This document shows, piece after piece, positions 13,732-28,255 of a stretch of DNA of 64,000 nucleotides. Every line of letters begins with the position of its first letter. Position 1 is the stretch's first letter. The notes under the pieces were generated by a model. It was not told the DNA's origin. It did no database searches and saw only the letters and a list, made by a program, of their open reading frames with translations. Source of the stretch: Colletes latitarsis (Eukaryota; Arthropoda; Insecta; Hymenoptera; Colletidae); assembly GCF_051014445.1 (NCBI RefSeq), contig NW_027488366.1, positions 27,918,001 through 27,982,000 on the forward strand, in the 5' to 3' direction. Position numbers and translations under genes: made by a program.

Positions 13732-16700
13732 GCGTTTTTCACATACATGTTGAACAGATCCTGGGTTTTTTCAGGTTTGGATCACGTAGTAGTGTGGTAC
13801 CACACTGAAACATTCAATTAAACCTGGTCTTGATAAATATTTTAGAGGATAACGCATTTTAGGTCTGGGTTAGGTCTAGGATTTGCCCTCATCAGGCTCA
13901 TACTTTCGCATATTTCTCATACTTCATGGCTAGATCCTGGGCTTTTTCTGGGTTGCATCACGTAGTAATGAAGTACAACACTGAAACAGTTAATTAAACC
14001 TGGTTTCCATCAATATCTTAGAGGACAACGCAAGTTAGGTCTGGGATAGGTCTTGGACTTGCCCTCATCAGGCTCATACTTTCGCGTTTTTCACATACTT
14101 GTTGAACAGATCCTGGGTTTTTTCAGGTTTGGATCACGTAGTAGTGTGGTACCACACTGAAACAGTCCATTAAACCTGGTTTGGATCAATATTTTAGAGG
14201 ATAACGCATGTTAGGTCTGGGATAGGTCTGGGATTTGCCCTCATCAGACTCATACTTTCGCACCCTTCACATACACGTTGAACAGATCCTGGGTTTTTTC
14301 TGGTTTGTATCACGTAGTAATGTGGTACCACACTGAAACAGTCGATGAAACCTGGTTTCGATCAATATTTTAGAGGATAACGCAAGTTAAGTCTGGGATT
14401 GGTCTGGGATTTGACCTCATCAGACTCATACTTTCGCACTCTTCACATACTCGTTGAACAGATCCTGGGTTATTTTCTGGTTTGGACCACATAGTAATGT
14501 GGTACCACACTGAAACAGTCGATTAAACCAGGTTTCGATCAATATTTTTGAGGATAACGCATGTTAGGTCTAGGTTAGGACTGGGATTTGCTCTCATCAG
14601 GCTCATTCTTTCGCATATTTCTCATACTTGATGGCTAGATCCTGGGCTTTTTCTGGATTGCATCACGTAGTAATGTGGGACCACACTGAAACAGTCAATT
14701 AAACCTGGTTTCCATCAATATCTCAGAGGACAACGCAAGTTAGGTCTGGGATAGGTCTGGGATTTGCCCTCATCAGGCTCATACTTTCGCATTCTTCACA
14801 TACTTGTTGAACGGATCCTGGGTTTTTTCTGGTTTGGTTCACGTAGTAATGTGGTACCACACTGAAACATTCAATTAAACCTGATCTTGATAAATATTTT
14901 AGAGGATAACGCATGTTAGGTCTGGGTTAGGTCAAGGATTTGCCCTCATCAGGCTCATACTTTCGCATATTTCTCATACTTCATGGCTAGATCCTGGGCT
15001 GTTTCTGGATTGTATCACGTAGTAATGTGGTACCACGCTGAAACAGTCAATTAAACCTGGTTTCGATCAATATTTTAGAGGATAACGCAAGTTAGGTCTG
15101 GCATAGGTCTGGGATTCGCCCTCATCAGACTCATACTTTCGCGTTTCTCACATACTTGTTGAACTGATCCTGGGCTTTTTCTGGTTTGGATCACGTAGTA
15201 ATGTGGTACCACACTGAAACAGTCTATTAAACCTGGTTTCGATCAATATTTTAGAGAATAATTCATGTTAGGTCTAGGTTAGGTCTGGGATTTGCTCTCA
15301 TCAGGCTCATACTTTCGCACACTTCACAAATTCGTTTGACAGATCCTGGGTTATTTTCTGGTTTGGATCGCATAGTAATGTGGTACCACACTGAAACAGT
15401 CGATTAAACCAGGTTTCGATCAATATTTTTGAGGATAACGCAACATAAGTCTGGGATAGGTCTGGGATTTGACCTCATCAGACTCATACTTTCGCGTTTT
15501 TCACATACTTGTTGAACAGATCCTGGGTTTTTTCTGGTTTGGATCACGTAGTAGTGTGGTACCACACTGAAACAGTCCATTAAACCTGCTTGCGATCAAT
15601 ATTTTAGAGGATAACGCATGTTAGGACTGGGTTAGGTCTAGGATTTGCCCTCATCAGGCTCATTCTTTCGCATATTTCTCAAACTTGATGGCTAGATCCT
15701 GGGCTTTTTCTGGATTGCATCACGTAGTAATGTGGTACCACACTGAAACATTCAATTAAACCTGGTCTTGATAAATATTTTAGAGGATAACGCATTTTAG
15801 GTCTGGGTTAGGTCTAGGATTTGCCCTCATCAGGCTCATACTTTCGCATATTTCTCATACTTCATGGCTAGATCCTGGGCTTTTTCTGGATTGCATCACG
15901 TAGTAATGAAGTACAACACTGTAACAGTCAATTAAACCTGGTTTCCATCAATATCTTAGAGGACAACGCAAGTTAGGTCTGGGATAGGTCTTGGACTTGC
16001 CCTCATCAGGCTCATTCTTTCGCGTTTTTCACATACTTGTTGAACAGATCCTGGGTTTTTTCAGGTTTGGATCACGTAGTAGTGTGGTACCACACTGAAA
16101 CAGTCCATTAAACCTGGTTTGGATCAATATTTTAGAGGATAACGCATGTTAGGTCTGGGATAGGTCTGGGATTTGCCCTCATCAGACTTATACTTTCGCA
16201 CACTTCACATACTCGTTGAACAGATCCTGGGTTTTTTCTGGTTTGTATCACGTAGTAATGTGGTACCACACTGAAACAGTCGATGAAACCTGGTTTCGAT
16301 CAATATTTTAGAGGATAACGCAAGTTAAGTCTGGGATTGGTCTGGGATTTGACCTCATCAGACTCATACTTTCGCACTCTTCACATACTCGTTGAACAGA
16401 TCCTGGGTTATTTTCTGGTTTGGACCACATAGTAATGTGGTACCACACTGAAACAGTCGATTAAACCAGGTTTCGATCAATATTTTTGAGGATAACGCGT
16501 GTTAGGTCTAGGTTAGGCCTGGGATTTTCACTCATCAGGCTCATACTTTCGCATTCTTCACATACTTGTTGAACGGATCCTGGGTTTTTTCTGGTTTGGA
16601 TCACGTATTAATGTGGGACCACACTGAAACAGTCAATTAAACCTGGTTTCGATCAATATTTTAGAGAATAATTCATGTTAGGTCTAGGTTAGGTCTGGGA

Positions 16701-17078
16701 TTTGCTATCATCAGGCTCATTCTTTCGCATATTTCTCATACTTGATGGCTAGATCCTGGGCTTTTTCTGGATTGCATCACGTAGTAATGAAGTACAACAC
16801 TGAAGCAGTCAATTAAACCGGGTTTCCATCAATATCTTAGAGGACAACGCAAGTTAGGTCTGGGATAGGTCTGGGATTTGCCCTCATCAGGCTCATACTT
16901 TCGCGTTTTTCGCATACTTGTTGAACAGATCCTGGGTTTTTTCTGGTTTGTATCACGTAGTAGTGTGGTACCACACTGAAACTGTCCATTAAACCTGGTC
17001 TGCGTCAATATTTTAGAGGATACCGCATGGTAGGTCTAGGTTAGCCCTGGGATTTTCACTCATCAGACTCATACTTTC
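13732..17078. repeat. 19-monomer higher-order repeat, copy 1
   Basis: A 3347-bp block (19 monomers) followed directly by a derived copy at 17079. It contains the variants CAGTCTATTAAACC (about 15222), TTCACAAATTCG (about 15324) and TTTTTCGCATAC (about 16905), all of which recur in the next block. The edges are defined by where the 3347-bp offset begins and where the 3875-bp offset ends. Confidence 0.78.
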
Positions 17079-20000
17079 GCGTTTTTCACATACTTGTTGA
17101 ACAGATCCTGGGTTTTTTCAGGTTTGGATCACGTAGTAGTGTGGTACCACACTGAAACATTCAATTAAACCTGGTCTTGATAAATATTTTAGAGGATAAC
17201 GCATTTTAGGTCTGGGTTAGGTCTAGGATTTGCCCTCATCAGGCTCATACTTTCGCATATTTCTCATACTTCATGGCTAGATCCTGGGCTTTTTCTGGAT
17301 TGCATCACGTAGTAATGAAGTACAACACTGAAACAGTTAATTAAACCTGGTTTCCATCAATATCTTAGAGGACAACGCAAGTTAGGTCTGGGATAGGTCT
17401 TGGACTTGCCCTCATCAGGCTCATACTTTCGCGTTTTTCACATACTTGTTGAACAGATCCTGGGTTTTCTCAGGTTTGGATCACGTAGTAGTGTGGTACC
17501 ACACTGAAACAGTCCATTAAACCTGGTTTGGATCAATATTTTAGAGGATAACGCATGTTAGGTCTGGGATAGGTCTGGGATTTGCCCTCATCAGACTCAT
17601 ACTTTCGCACACTTCACATACACGTTGAACAGATCCTGGGTTTTTTCTGGTTTGTATCACGTAGTAATGTGGTACCACACTGAAACAGTCGATGAAACCT
17701 GGTTTCGATCAATATTTTAGAGGATAACGCTAGTTAAGTCTGGGATTGGTCTGGGATTTGACCTCATCAGACTCATACTTTCGCACTCTTCACATACTCG
17801 TTGAACAGATCCTGGGTTATTTTCTGGTTTGGACCACATAGTAATGTGGTACCACACTGAAACAGTCGATTAAACCAGGTTTCGATCAATATTTTTGAGG
17901 ATAACGCATGTTAGGTCTAGGTTAGGACTGGGATTTGCTCTCATCAGGCTCATTCTTTCGCATATTTCTCATACTTGATGGCTAGATCCTGGGCTTTTTC
18001 TGGATTGCATCACGTAGTAATGTGGGACCACACTGAAACAGTCAATTAAACCTGGTTTCCATCAATATCTCAGAGGACAACGCAAGTTAGGTCTGGGATA
18101 GGTCTGGGATTTGCCCTCATCAGGCTCATACTTTCGCATTCTTCACATACTTGTTGAACGGATCCTGGGTTTTTTCTGGTTTGGTTCACGTAGTAATGTG
18201 GTACCACACTGAAACATTCAATTAAACCTGATCTTGATAAATATTTTAGAGGATAACGCATGTTAGGTCTGGGTTAGGTCAAGGATTTGCCCTCATCAGG
18301 CTCATACTTTCGCATATTTCTCATACTTCATGGCTAGATCCTGGGCTGTTTCTGGATTGTATCACGTAGTAATGTGGTACCACGCTGAAACAGTCAATTA
18401 AACCTGGTTTCGATCAATATTCTAGAGGATAACGCAAGTTAGGTCTGGCATAGGTCTGGGATTCGCCCTCATCAGACTCATACTTTCGCGTTTCTCACAT
18501 ACTTGTTGAACTGATCCTGGGCTTTTTCTGGATTGCATCACGTAGTAATGTGGGACCACACTGAAACAGTCAATTAAACCTGGTTTCCATCAATATCTCA
18601 GAGGACAACGCAAGTTAGGTCTGGGATAGGTCTGGGATTTGCCCTCATCAGGCTCATACTTTCGCATTCTTCACATACTTGTTGAACGGATCCTGGGTTT
18701 TTTCTGGTTTGGTTCACGTAGTAATGTGGTACCACACTGAAACATTCAATTAAACCTGATCTTGATAAATATTTTAGAGGATAACGCATGTTAGGTCTGG
18801 GTTAGGTCAAGGATTTGCCCTCATCAGGCTCATACTTTCGCATATTTCTCATACTTCATGGCTAGATCCTGGGCTGTTTCTGGATTGTATCACGTAGTAA
18901 TGTGGTACCACGCTGAAACAGTCAATTAAACCTGGTTTCGATCAATATTTTAGAGGATAACGCAAGTTAGGTCTGGCATAGGTCTGGGATTCGCCCTCAT
19001 CAGACTCATACTTTCGCGTTTCTCACATACTTGTTGAACTGATCCTGGGCTTTTTCTGGTTTGGATCACGTAGTAATGTGGTACCACACTGAAACAGTCT
19101 ATTAAACCTGGTTTCGATCAATATTTTAGAGAATAATTCATGTTAGGTCTAGGTTAGGTCTGGGATTTGCTCTCATCAGGCTCATACTTTCGCACACTTC
19201 ACAAATTCGTTTGACAGATCCTGGGTTATTTTCTGGTTTGGATCGCATAGTAATGTGGTACCACACTGAAACAGTCGATTAAACCAGGTTTCGATCAATA
19301 TTTTTGAGGATAACGCAACATAAGTCTGGGATAGGTCTGGGATTTGACCTCATCAGACTCATACTTTCGCGTTTTTCACATACTTGTTGAACAGATCCTG
19401 GGTTTTTTCTGGTTTGGATCACGTAGTAGTGTGGTACCACACTGAAACAGTCCATTAAACCTGCTTGCGATCAATATTTTAGAGGATAACGCATGTTAGG
19501 ACTGGGTTAGGTCTAGGATTTGCCCTCATCAGGCTCATTCTTTCGCATATTTCTCAAACTTGATGGCTAGATCCTGGGCTTTTTCTGGATTGCATCACGT
19601 AGTAATGTGGTACCACACTGAAACATTCAATTAAACCTGGTCTTGATAAATATTTTAGAGGATAACGCATTTTAGGTCTGGGTTAGGTCTAGGATTTGCC
19701 CTCATCAGGCTCATACTTTCGCATATTTCTCATACTTCATGGCTAGATCCTGGGCTTTTTCTGGATTGCATCACGTAGTAATGAAGTACAACACTGTAAC
19801 AGTCAATTAAACCTGGTTTCCATCAATATCTTAGAGGACAACGCAAGTTAGGTCTGGGATAGGTCTTGGACTTGCCCTCATCAGGCTCATTCTTTCGCGT
19901 TTTTCACATACTTGTTGAACAGATCCTGGGTTTTTTCAGGTTTGGATCACGTAGTAGTGTGGTACCACACTGAAACAGTCCATTAAACCTGGTTTGGATC

Positions 20001-20953
20001 AATATTTTAGAGGATAACGCATGTTAGGTCTGGGATAGGTCTGGGATTTGCCCTCATCAGACTCATACTTTCGCACACTTCACATACTCGTTGAACAGAT
20101 CCTGGGTTTTTTCTGGTTTGTATCACGTAGTAATGTGGTACCACACTGAAACAGTCGATGAAACCTGGTTTCGATCAGTATTTTAGAGGATAACGCAAGT
20201 TAAGTCTGGGATTGGTCTGGGATTTGACCTCATCAGACTCATACTTTCGCACTCTTCACATACTCGTTGAACAGATCCTGGGTTATTTTCTGGTTTGGAC
20301 CACATAGTAATGTGGTACCACACTGAAACAGTCGATTAAACCAGGTTTCGATCAATATTTTTGAGGATAACGCATGTTAGGTCTAGGTTAGGCCTGGGAT
20401 TTTCACTCATCAGGCTCATACTTTCGCATTCTTCACATACTTGTTGAACGGATCCTGGGTTTTTTCTGGTTTGGATCACGTATTAATGTGGGACCACACT
20501 GAAACAGTCAATTAAACCTGGTTTCGATCAATATTTTAGAGAATAATTCATGTTAGGTCTAGGTTAGGTCTGGGATTTGCTATCATCAGGCTCATTCTTT
20601 CGCATATTTCTCATACTTGATGGCTAGATCCTGGGCTTTTTCTGGATTGCATCACGTAGTAATGAAGTACAACACTGAAACAGTCAATTAAACCTGGTTT
20701 CCATCAATATCTTAGAGGACAACGCAAGTTAGGTCTGGGATAGGTCTGGGATTTGCCCTCATCAGGCTCATACTTTCGCGTTTTTCGCATACTTGTTGAA
20801 CAGATCCTGGGTTTTTTCTGGTTTGTATCACGTAGTAGTGTGGTACCACACTGAAACTGTCCATTAAACCTGGTCTGCGTCAATATTTTAGAGGATACCG
20901 CATGGTAGGTCTAGGTTAGCCCTGGGATTTTCACTCATCAGACTCATACTTTC
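17079..20953. repeat. 19-monomer repeat, copy 2, with an internal 3-monomer duplication
   Basis: 17079-18530 matches 13732-15183 (offset 3347). 18531-20953 matches 14656-17078 (offset 3875). The second copy is therefore the first copy plus 528 bp, which is exactly three monomers (18003-18530 repeated as 18531-19058). At 18531 the base sequence switches from the expected GGTTTGGATCACG to GGATTGCATCACG, marking the exchange point in a shared stretch. Confidence 0.78.
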
Positions 20954-21319
20954 GCATTCTTCACATACTTGTTGAACTGATCCTGGGAGTTTTCTGGTTT
21001 AGATCTCGTAGTAATGTGGTACCACACTGTAACAGTCGATTAAACCTGGTTTCGATCAATATTTTAGAGGATAACGCAAGTTAGGTCTGGGATAGGTCTG
21101 GGATTTGACCTCATCAGACTCATACTTTCGCACACTTCACATACTCGTTGAACAGATCCTGGGTTATTTTCTGGTTTGGATCACGTAGTAATGTGGGACC
21201 ACACTGAAACAGTCAATTAAACCTGGTCTCGATAAATATTTTAGAGGATAACGCATCTTAGGTCTGGGTTAGGTCTAAGATTTGCCCTCATCAGGCTCAC
21301 AGTTTCGCGTTTTTCACAT
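19734..21319. repeat. 9-monomer tandem duplication, first unit
   Basis: A 1586-bp unit (9 monomers) whose first 1277 bp recur at 21320-22596. Markers shared by both copies are CACTGTAACAGTC in a GAAGTACAAC-class monomer, GATACCGCATGGTAGG, and GGGAGTTTTCTGGTTTAGATC. Confidence 0.75.
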
Positions 21320-22596
21320 ACTTCATGGCTAGATCCTGGGCTTTTTCTGGATTGCATCACGTAGTAATGAAGTACAACACTGTAACAGTCAATTAAACCT
21401 GGTTTCCATCAATATCTTAGAGGACAACGCAAGTTAGGTCTGGGATAGGTCTTGGACTTGCCCTCATCAGGCTCATTCTTTCGCGTTTTTCACATACTTG
21501 TTGAACAGATCCTGGGTTTTTTCAGGTTTGGATCACGTAGTAGTGTGGTACCACACTGAAACAGTCCATTAAACCTGGTTTGGATCAATATTTTAGAGGA
21601 TAACGCATGTTAGGTCTGGGATAGGTCTGGGATTTGCCCTCATCAGACTCATACTTTCGCACACTTCACATACTCGTTGAACAGATCCTGGGTTTTTTCT
21701 GGTTTGTATCACGTAGTAATGTGGTACCACACTGAAACAGTCGATGAAACCTGGTTTCGATCAGTATTTTAGAGGATAACGCAAGTTAAGTCTGGGATTG
21801 GTCTGGGATTTGACCTCATCAGACTCATACTTTCGCACTCTTCACATACTCGTTGAACAGATCCTGGGTTATTTTCTGGTTTGGACCACATAGTAATGTG
21901 GTACCACACTGAAACAGTCGATTAAACCAGGTTTCGATCAATATTTTTGAGGATAACGCATGTTAGGTCTAGGTTAGGCCTGGGATTTTCACTCATCAGG
22001 CTCATACTTTCGCATTCTTCACATACTTGTTGAACGGATCCTGGGTTTTTTCTGGTTTGGATCACGTATTAATGTGGGACCACACTGAAACAGTCAATTA
22101 AACCTGGTTTCGATCAATATTTTAGAGAATAATTCATGTTAGGTCTAGGTTAGGTCTGGGATTTGCTATCATCAGGCTCATTCTTTCGCATATTTCTCAT
22201 ACTTGATGGCTAGATCCTGGGCTTTTTCTGGATTGCATCACGTAGTAATGAAGTACAACACTGAAACAGTCAATTAAACCTGGTTTCCATCAATATCTTA
22301 GAGGACAACGCAAGTTAGGTTTGGGATAGGTCTGGGATTTGCCCTCATCAGGCTCATACTTTCGCGTTTTTCGCATACTTGTTGAACAGATCCTGGGTTT
22401 TTTCTGGTTTGTATCACGTAGTAGTGTGGTACCACACTGAAACTGTCCATTAAACCAGGTCTGCGTCAATATTTTAGAGGATACCGCATGGTAGGTCTAG
22501 GTTAGCCCTGGGATTTTCACTCATCAGACTCATACTTTCGCATTCTTCACATACTTGTTGAACTGATCCTGGGAGTTTTCTGGTTTAGATCTCGTA
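21320..22596. repeat. 9-monomer tandem duplication, partial second unit
   Basis: Copy of 19734-21010 at offset 1586. It ends at about 22596, where GATCTCGTA continues as TTAGTGTGGTACAAC instead of GTAATGTGGTACCAC. It begins inside a hybrid monomer near 21320, where TTTTTCACATAC runs into TTCATGGCTAG. Confidence 0.75.
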
Positions 22597-25500
22597 TTAG
22601 TGTGGTACAACACTGAAACATTCAATTAAACCTGGTCTTGATAAATATTTTAGAGGATAACGCATTTTAGGTCTGGGTTAGGTCTAGGATTTGCCCTCAT
22701 CAGGCTCATACTTTCGCATATTTCTCATACTTCATGGCTAGATCCTGGGCTTTTTCTGGATTGCATCACGTAGTAATGAAGTACAACACTGAAACAGTTA
22801 ATTAAACCTGGTTTCCATCAATATCTTAGAGGACAACGCAAGTTAGGTCTGGGATAGGTCTTGGACTTGCCCTCATCAGGCTCATACTTTCGCGTTTTTC
22901 ACATACTTGTTGAACGGATCCTGGGTTTTTTCTGGTTTGGATCACGTATTAATGTGGTACCACACTGAAACAGTCGATTAAACCTGGTTTCGATCAGTAT
23001 TTTAGAGGATAACGCAACATAAGTCTGGGATAGGTCTGGGATTTGACCTCATCACACTCATACTTTCGCGTTTTACACATACTCGTTGAACAGATCCTGG
23101 GTTTTTTCTGGTTTGGACCACGTAGTAATGTGGTACCACACTGAAACGGTCGATTGAACCTGGTTTCGATCAATATTTTAGAGGATAACGCATGTTAGGT
23201 CTGGGTTAGCCCAGGGATTTTCACTCATCAGATTCATACTTTCGCATTGTTCACATACTTGTTGAACTGATCCTGGGTTTTTTCTGGTTTCGATAACGTA
23301 GTAATGTGGTACCACACTGAAACAGTCAATTAAACCTGGTTTCGATCAATATTTTAGAGAATAATTCATGTTAGGTCTAGGTTAGGTCTGGGATTTGCTC
23401 TCATCAGGCTCATACTTTCGCACACTTCACATACTCGTTTGACAGATCCTGGGTTATTTTCTGGTTTGGATCGCATAGTAATGTGGTACCACACTGAAAC
23501 AGTCGATTAAACCAGGTTTCGATCAATATTTTTGAGGAAAACGCATGTTAGGTCTAGGTTAGGCCTGGGATTTTCACTCATCAGACTCATACTTTCGCAT
23601 TCTTCACATACTTGTTGAACGGATCCTGGGTTTCTTCTGGTTTGGTTCACGTAGTAGTGTGGTACCACACTGAAACAGTCCATTAAACCTGCTTGCGATC
23701 AATATTTTAGAGGATAACGCATGTTAGGACTGGGTTAGGTCTAGGATTTGCCCTCATCAGGCTCATTCTTTCGCATATTTCTCAAACTTGATGGCTAGAT
23801 CCTGGGCTTTTTCTGGATTGCATCACGTAGTAATGAAGTACAACACTGAAACAGTCAATTAAACCTGGTTTCCATCAATATCTTAGAGGACAACGCAAGT
23901 TAGGTCTGGGATAGGTCTTGGACTTGCCCTCATCAGGCTCATACTTTCGGGTTTTTCACATACTTGTTGAACAGATCCTGGGTTTTTTCAGGTTTGGATC
24001 ACGTAGTAGTGTGGTACCACACTGAAACAGTCCATTAAACCGGGTTTGGATCAATATTTTAGAGGATAACGCATGTTAGGTCTGGGATAGGTCTGGGATT
24101 TGCCCTCATCAGACTCATACTTTTGCACTCTTCACATACTCGTTGAACAGACCCTGGGTTATTTTCTGGTTTGGACCACATAGTAATGTGGTACCACACT
24201 GAAACAGTCGATTAAACCAGGTTTCGATCAATATTTTTGAGGATAACGCATGTTAGGTCTAGGTTAGGCCTGGGATTTTCACTCATCAGGCTCATACTTT
24301 CGCATACTTCACATACTTGTTGAACGGATCCTGGGTTTTTTCTGGTTTGGATCACGTATTAATGTGGGACCACACTGAAACAGTCAATTAAACCTGGTTT
24401 CGATCAATATCTTAGAGAATAATTCATGTTAGGTCTAGGTTAGGCCTGGGATTTTCACTCATCAGACTCATACTTTCGCATTCTTCACATACTTGTTGAA
24501 CGGATCCTGAGTTTTTTCTGGTTTGGATCACGTAGTTATGTGGGTCCACACTGAAACAATCAATTAAACCTGGTCTTGATAAATATTTTAGAGGATAACG
24601 CAAGTTAGGGCTGGGGTAGGTCTGGGATTACCCCTCATCAGACTCATACTTTCGCACACTTCACATACTCGTTGAACAGATCCTGGGTTATTTTCTGGTT
24701 TGGATCACATAGTAATGTGGTACCACACTGAAACAGTCGATTAAACCAGGTTTCGATCAATACTTTTGAGGATAACGCATTATAGGTCTAGGTTAGGCCT
24801 GGGATTTTCACTCATCAGACTCATACTTTCGCATTCTTCACAGACTTGTTGAACGGATCCTGGGTTTTTTCTGGTTTGGATCACGTAGTAATGTGGGTCC
24901 ACACTGAAACAATCAATTAAACCTGGTCTTGATAAATATTTTAGAGGATAACGCATGTTAGGTCTGGGATAGGTCTGGGATTTGCCCTCATCAGACTCAT
25001 ACTTTTGCACTCTTCACATACTCGTTGAACAGACCCTGGGTTATTTTCTGGTTTGGACCACATAGTAATGTGGTACCACACTGAAACAGTCGATTAAACC
25101 AGGTTTCGATCAATATTTTTGAGGATAACGCATGTTAGGTCTAGGTTAGGCCTGGGATTTTCACTCATCAGGCTCATACTTTCGCATTCTTCACATACTT
25201 GTTGAACGGATCCTGGGTTTTTTCTGGTTTGGATCACGTATTAATGTGGGACCACACTGAAACAGTCAATTAAACCTGGTTTCGATCAATATTTTAGAGA
25301 ATAATTCATGTTAGGTCTAGGTTAGGTCTGGGATTTGCTATCATCAGGCTCATTCTTTCGCATATTTCTCATACTTGATGGCTAGATCCTGGGCTTTTTC
25401 TGGATTGCATCACGTAGTAATGAAGTACAACACTGAAACAGTCAATTAAACCTGGTTTCCATCAATATCTTAGAGGACAACGCAAGTTAGGTCTGGGATA

Positions 25501-25936
25501 GGTCTGGGATTTGCCCTCATCAGGCTCATACTTTCGCGTTTTTCACATACTTGTTGAACAGATCCTGTGTTTTTTCTGGTTTGTATCACGTAGTAGTGTG
25601 GTACCACAATAAAACAGTCAATTAAACCTGGTTTCGATCAATATTTTAGAGGATATCGCAAGTTAGGTCTGGGATAGGTCTGGGATTTTCACTCATCAGA
25701 ATCATACTTTCGCATTCTTCACATACTTGTTGAACGGATCCTGTGTTTTTTCTGGTTTGGATCACGTAGTTATGTGGGTCCACACTGAAACAATCAATTA
25801 AACCTGGTCTTGATAAATATTTTAGAGGATAACGCGTGTTAGGTCTGGGATAGGTCTGGGATTTGCCCTCCTCAGACTCATACTTTCGCACACTGCACAT
25901 ACTCGTTGAATAGATCCTGGGTTATTTTCTGGTTTG

Positions 25937-28255
25937 GATCACATAGTAATGTGGTACCACACTGAAACAGTCGATTAAACCAGGTTTCGATCAATATTTT
26001 TGAGGATAACGCATGTTAGGTCTAGGTTAGGCCTGGGATTTTCACTCATCAGACTCATACTTTCGCATTCTTCACATTCTTGTTGAACGGATCCTGGGTT
26101 TTTTCTGGTTTGGATCACGTAGTTATGTGGGTCCACACTGAAACAATCAATTAAACCTGGTCTTGATAAATATTTTAGAGGATAACGCAAGTTAGGTCTG
26201 GGGTAGGTCTGGGATTAGCCCTCATCAGACTCATACTTTCGCACACTTCACATACTCGTTGAACAGATCCTGGGTTATTTTCTGGTTTGGATCACATAGT
26301 AATGTGGTACCACACTGAAACAGTCGATTAAACCAGGTTTCGATCAATATTTTTGAGGATAACGCATGTTAGGTCTAGGTTAGGCCTGGGATTTTCACTC
26401 ATCAGACTCATACTTTCGCATTCTTCACATTCTTGTTGAACGGATCCTGGGTTTTTTCTGGTTCGGATCACGTAGTTATGTGGGTCCACACTGAAACAAT
26501 TAATTAAACCTGGTCTTGATAAATATTTTAGAGGATAACGCAAGTTAGGTCTGGGGTAGGTCTGGGATTAGCCCTCATCAGACTCATACTTTCGCACACT
26601 TCACATACTCGTTGAACAGATCCTGGGTTATTTTCTGGTTTGGATCACATAGTAATGTGGTACCACACTGAAACAGTCGATTAAACCAGGTTTCGATCAA
26701 TATTTTTGAGGATAACGCATGTTAGGTCTAGGTTAGGCCTGGGATTTTCACTCATCAGACTCATACTTTCGCATTCTTCACATACTTGTTGAACGGATCC
26801 TGGGTTATTTCTGGTTTGGATCACGTAGTTATGTGGGTCCACACTGAAACAATCAATTAAACCTGGTCTTGATAAATATTTTAGAGGATAACGCAAGTTA
26901 GGTCTGGGGTAGACCTGGGATTAGCCCTCATCAGACTCATACTTTCGCACACTTCACATACTCGTTGAACAGATCCTGGGTTATTTTCTGGTTTGGATCA
27001 CATAGTAACGTGGTACCACACTGAAACAGTCGATTAAACCAGGTTTCGATCAATACTTTTGAGGATAACGCATGTTAGGTCTAGGTTAGGCCTGGGATTT
27101 TCACTCATCAGACTCATTCTTTCGCATTCTTCACATACTTGTTGAACGGATCCTGGGTTTTTTCTGGTTTTGATCACGTAGTAATGTGGGTCCACACTGA
27201 AACAATCAATTAAACCTGGTCTTGATAAATATTTTAGAGGATAACGCATGTTAGGTCTGGGATAGGTCTGGGATTTGCCCTCATCAGACTCATACTTTCG
27301 CACACTTCACATACTCGTTGAACAGATCCTGGGTTATTTTCTGGTTTGGATGACATAGTAATGTGGTACCACACTGAAACAGTCGATTAAACCAGGTTTC
27401 GATCACTATTTTTGAGGACAACGCATGTTAGGCCTAGGTTAGGCCTGGGATTTTCACTCATCAGACTCATGCTTTTGCATTCTTCACATACTTGTTGAAC
27501 GGATCCTGGGTTTTTTCTGGTTTGGATCACGTAGTTATGTGGGTCCACACTGAAACAATCAATTAAACCTGGTCTTGATAAATATTTTAGAGGATAACGC
27601 AAGTTAGGTCTGGGGTAGGTCTGGGATTAGCCCTCATCAGACTCATACTTTCGCACACTTCACATACTCGTTGAACAGATCCTGGGTTATTTTCTGGTTT
27701 GGATCACATAGTAATGTGGTACCACACTGAAACAGTCGATTAAACCAGGTTTCGATCAATACTTTTGAGGATAACGCATGTTAGGTCTAGGTTAGGCCTG
27801 GGATTTTCACTCATCAGACTCACACTTTCGCATTCTTCACATACTTGTTGAACGGATCCTGGGTTTTTTCTGGTTTGGATCACGTAGTAATGTGGGTCCA
27901 CACTGAAACAATCAATTAAACCTGGTCTTGATAAATATTTTAGAGGATAACGCATTTTAGGTCTGGGATAGGTCTGGGATTTGCCCTCATCAGACTCATA
28001 CTTTCGCACACTTCACATACTCGTTGAACAGATCCTGGGTTATTTTCTGGTTTGGATCACATAGTAATGTGGTACCACACTGAAACAGTCGATTAAACCA
28101 GGTTTCGATTCACTATTTTTGAGGACAACGCATGTTAGGTCTAGGTTAGGCCTGGGATTTTCACTCATCAGACTCATACTTTCGCATTCTTCACATACTT
28201 GTTGAACGGATCCTGGGTTTTTTCTGGTTTGGATCACGTAGTAATGTGGTTCCAC
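25937..28255. repeat. 353-bp dimer higher-order array
   Basis: Phase points of the sequence GATCACATAG (GATGACATAG at 27349) lie at 25937, 26290, 26643, 26996, 27349, 27702 and 28055, a strict 353-bp step (176 + 177). Each dimer pairs a CACATAGTAATGTGGTACC monomer with a CACGTAGTTATGTGGGTCC or CACGTAGTAATGTGGGTCC monomer. The second monomer has lost the KpnI-type palindrome. Related dimers start earlier, near 24700, and recur at 29660-30883. One extra T near 28110 shifts the phase in the last unit. Confidence 0.88.
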
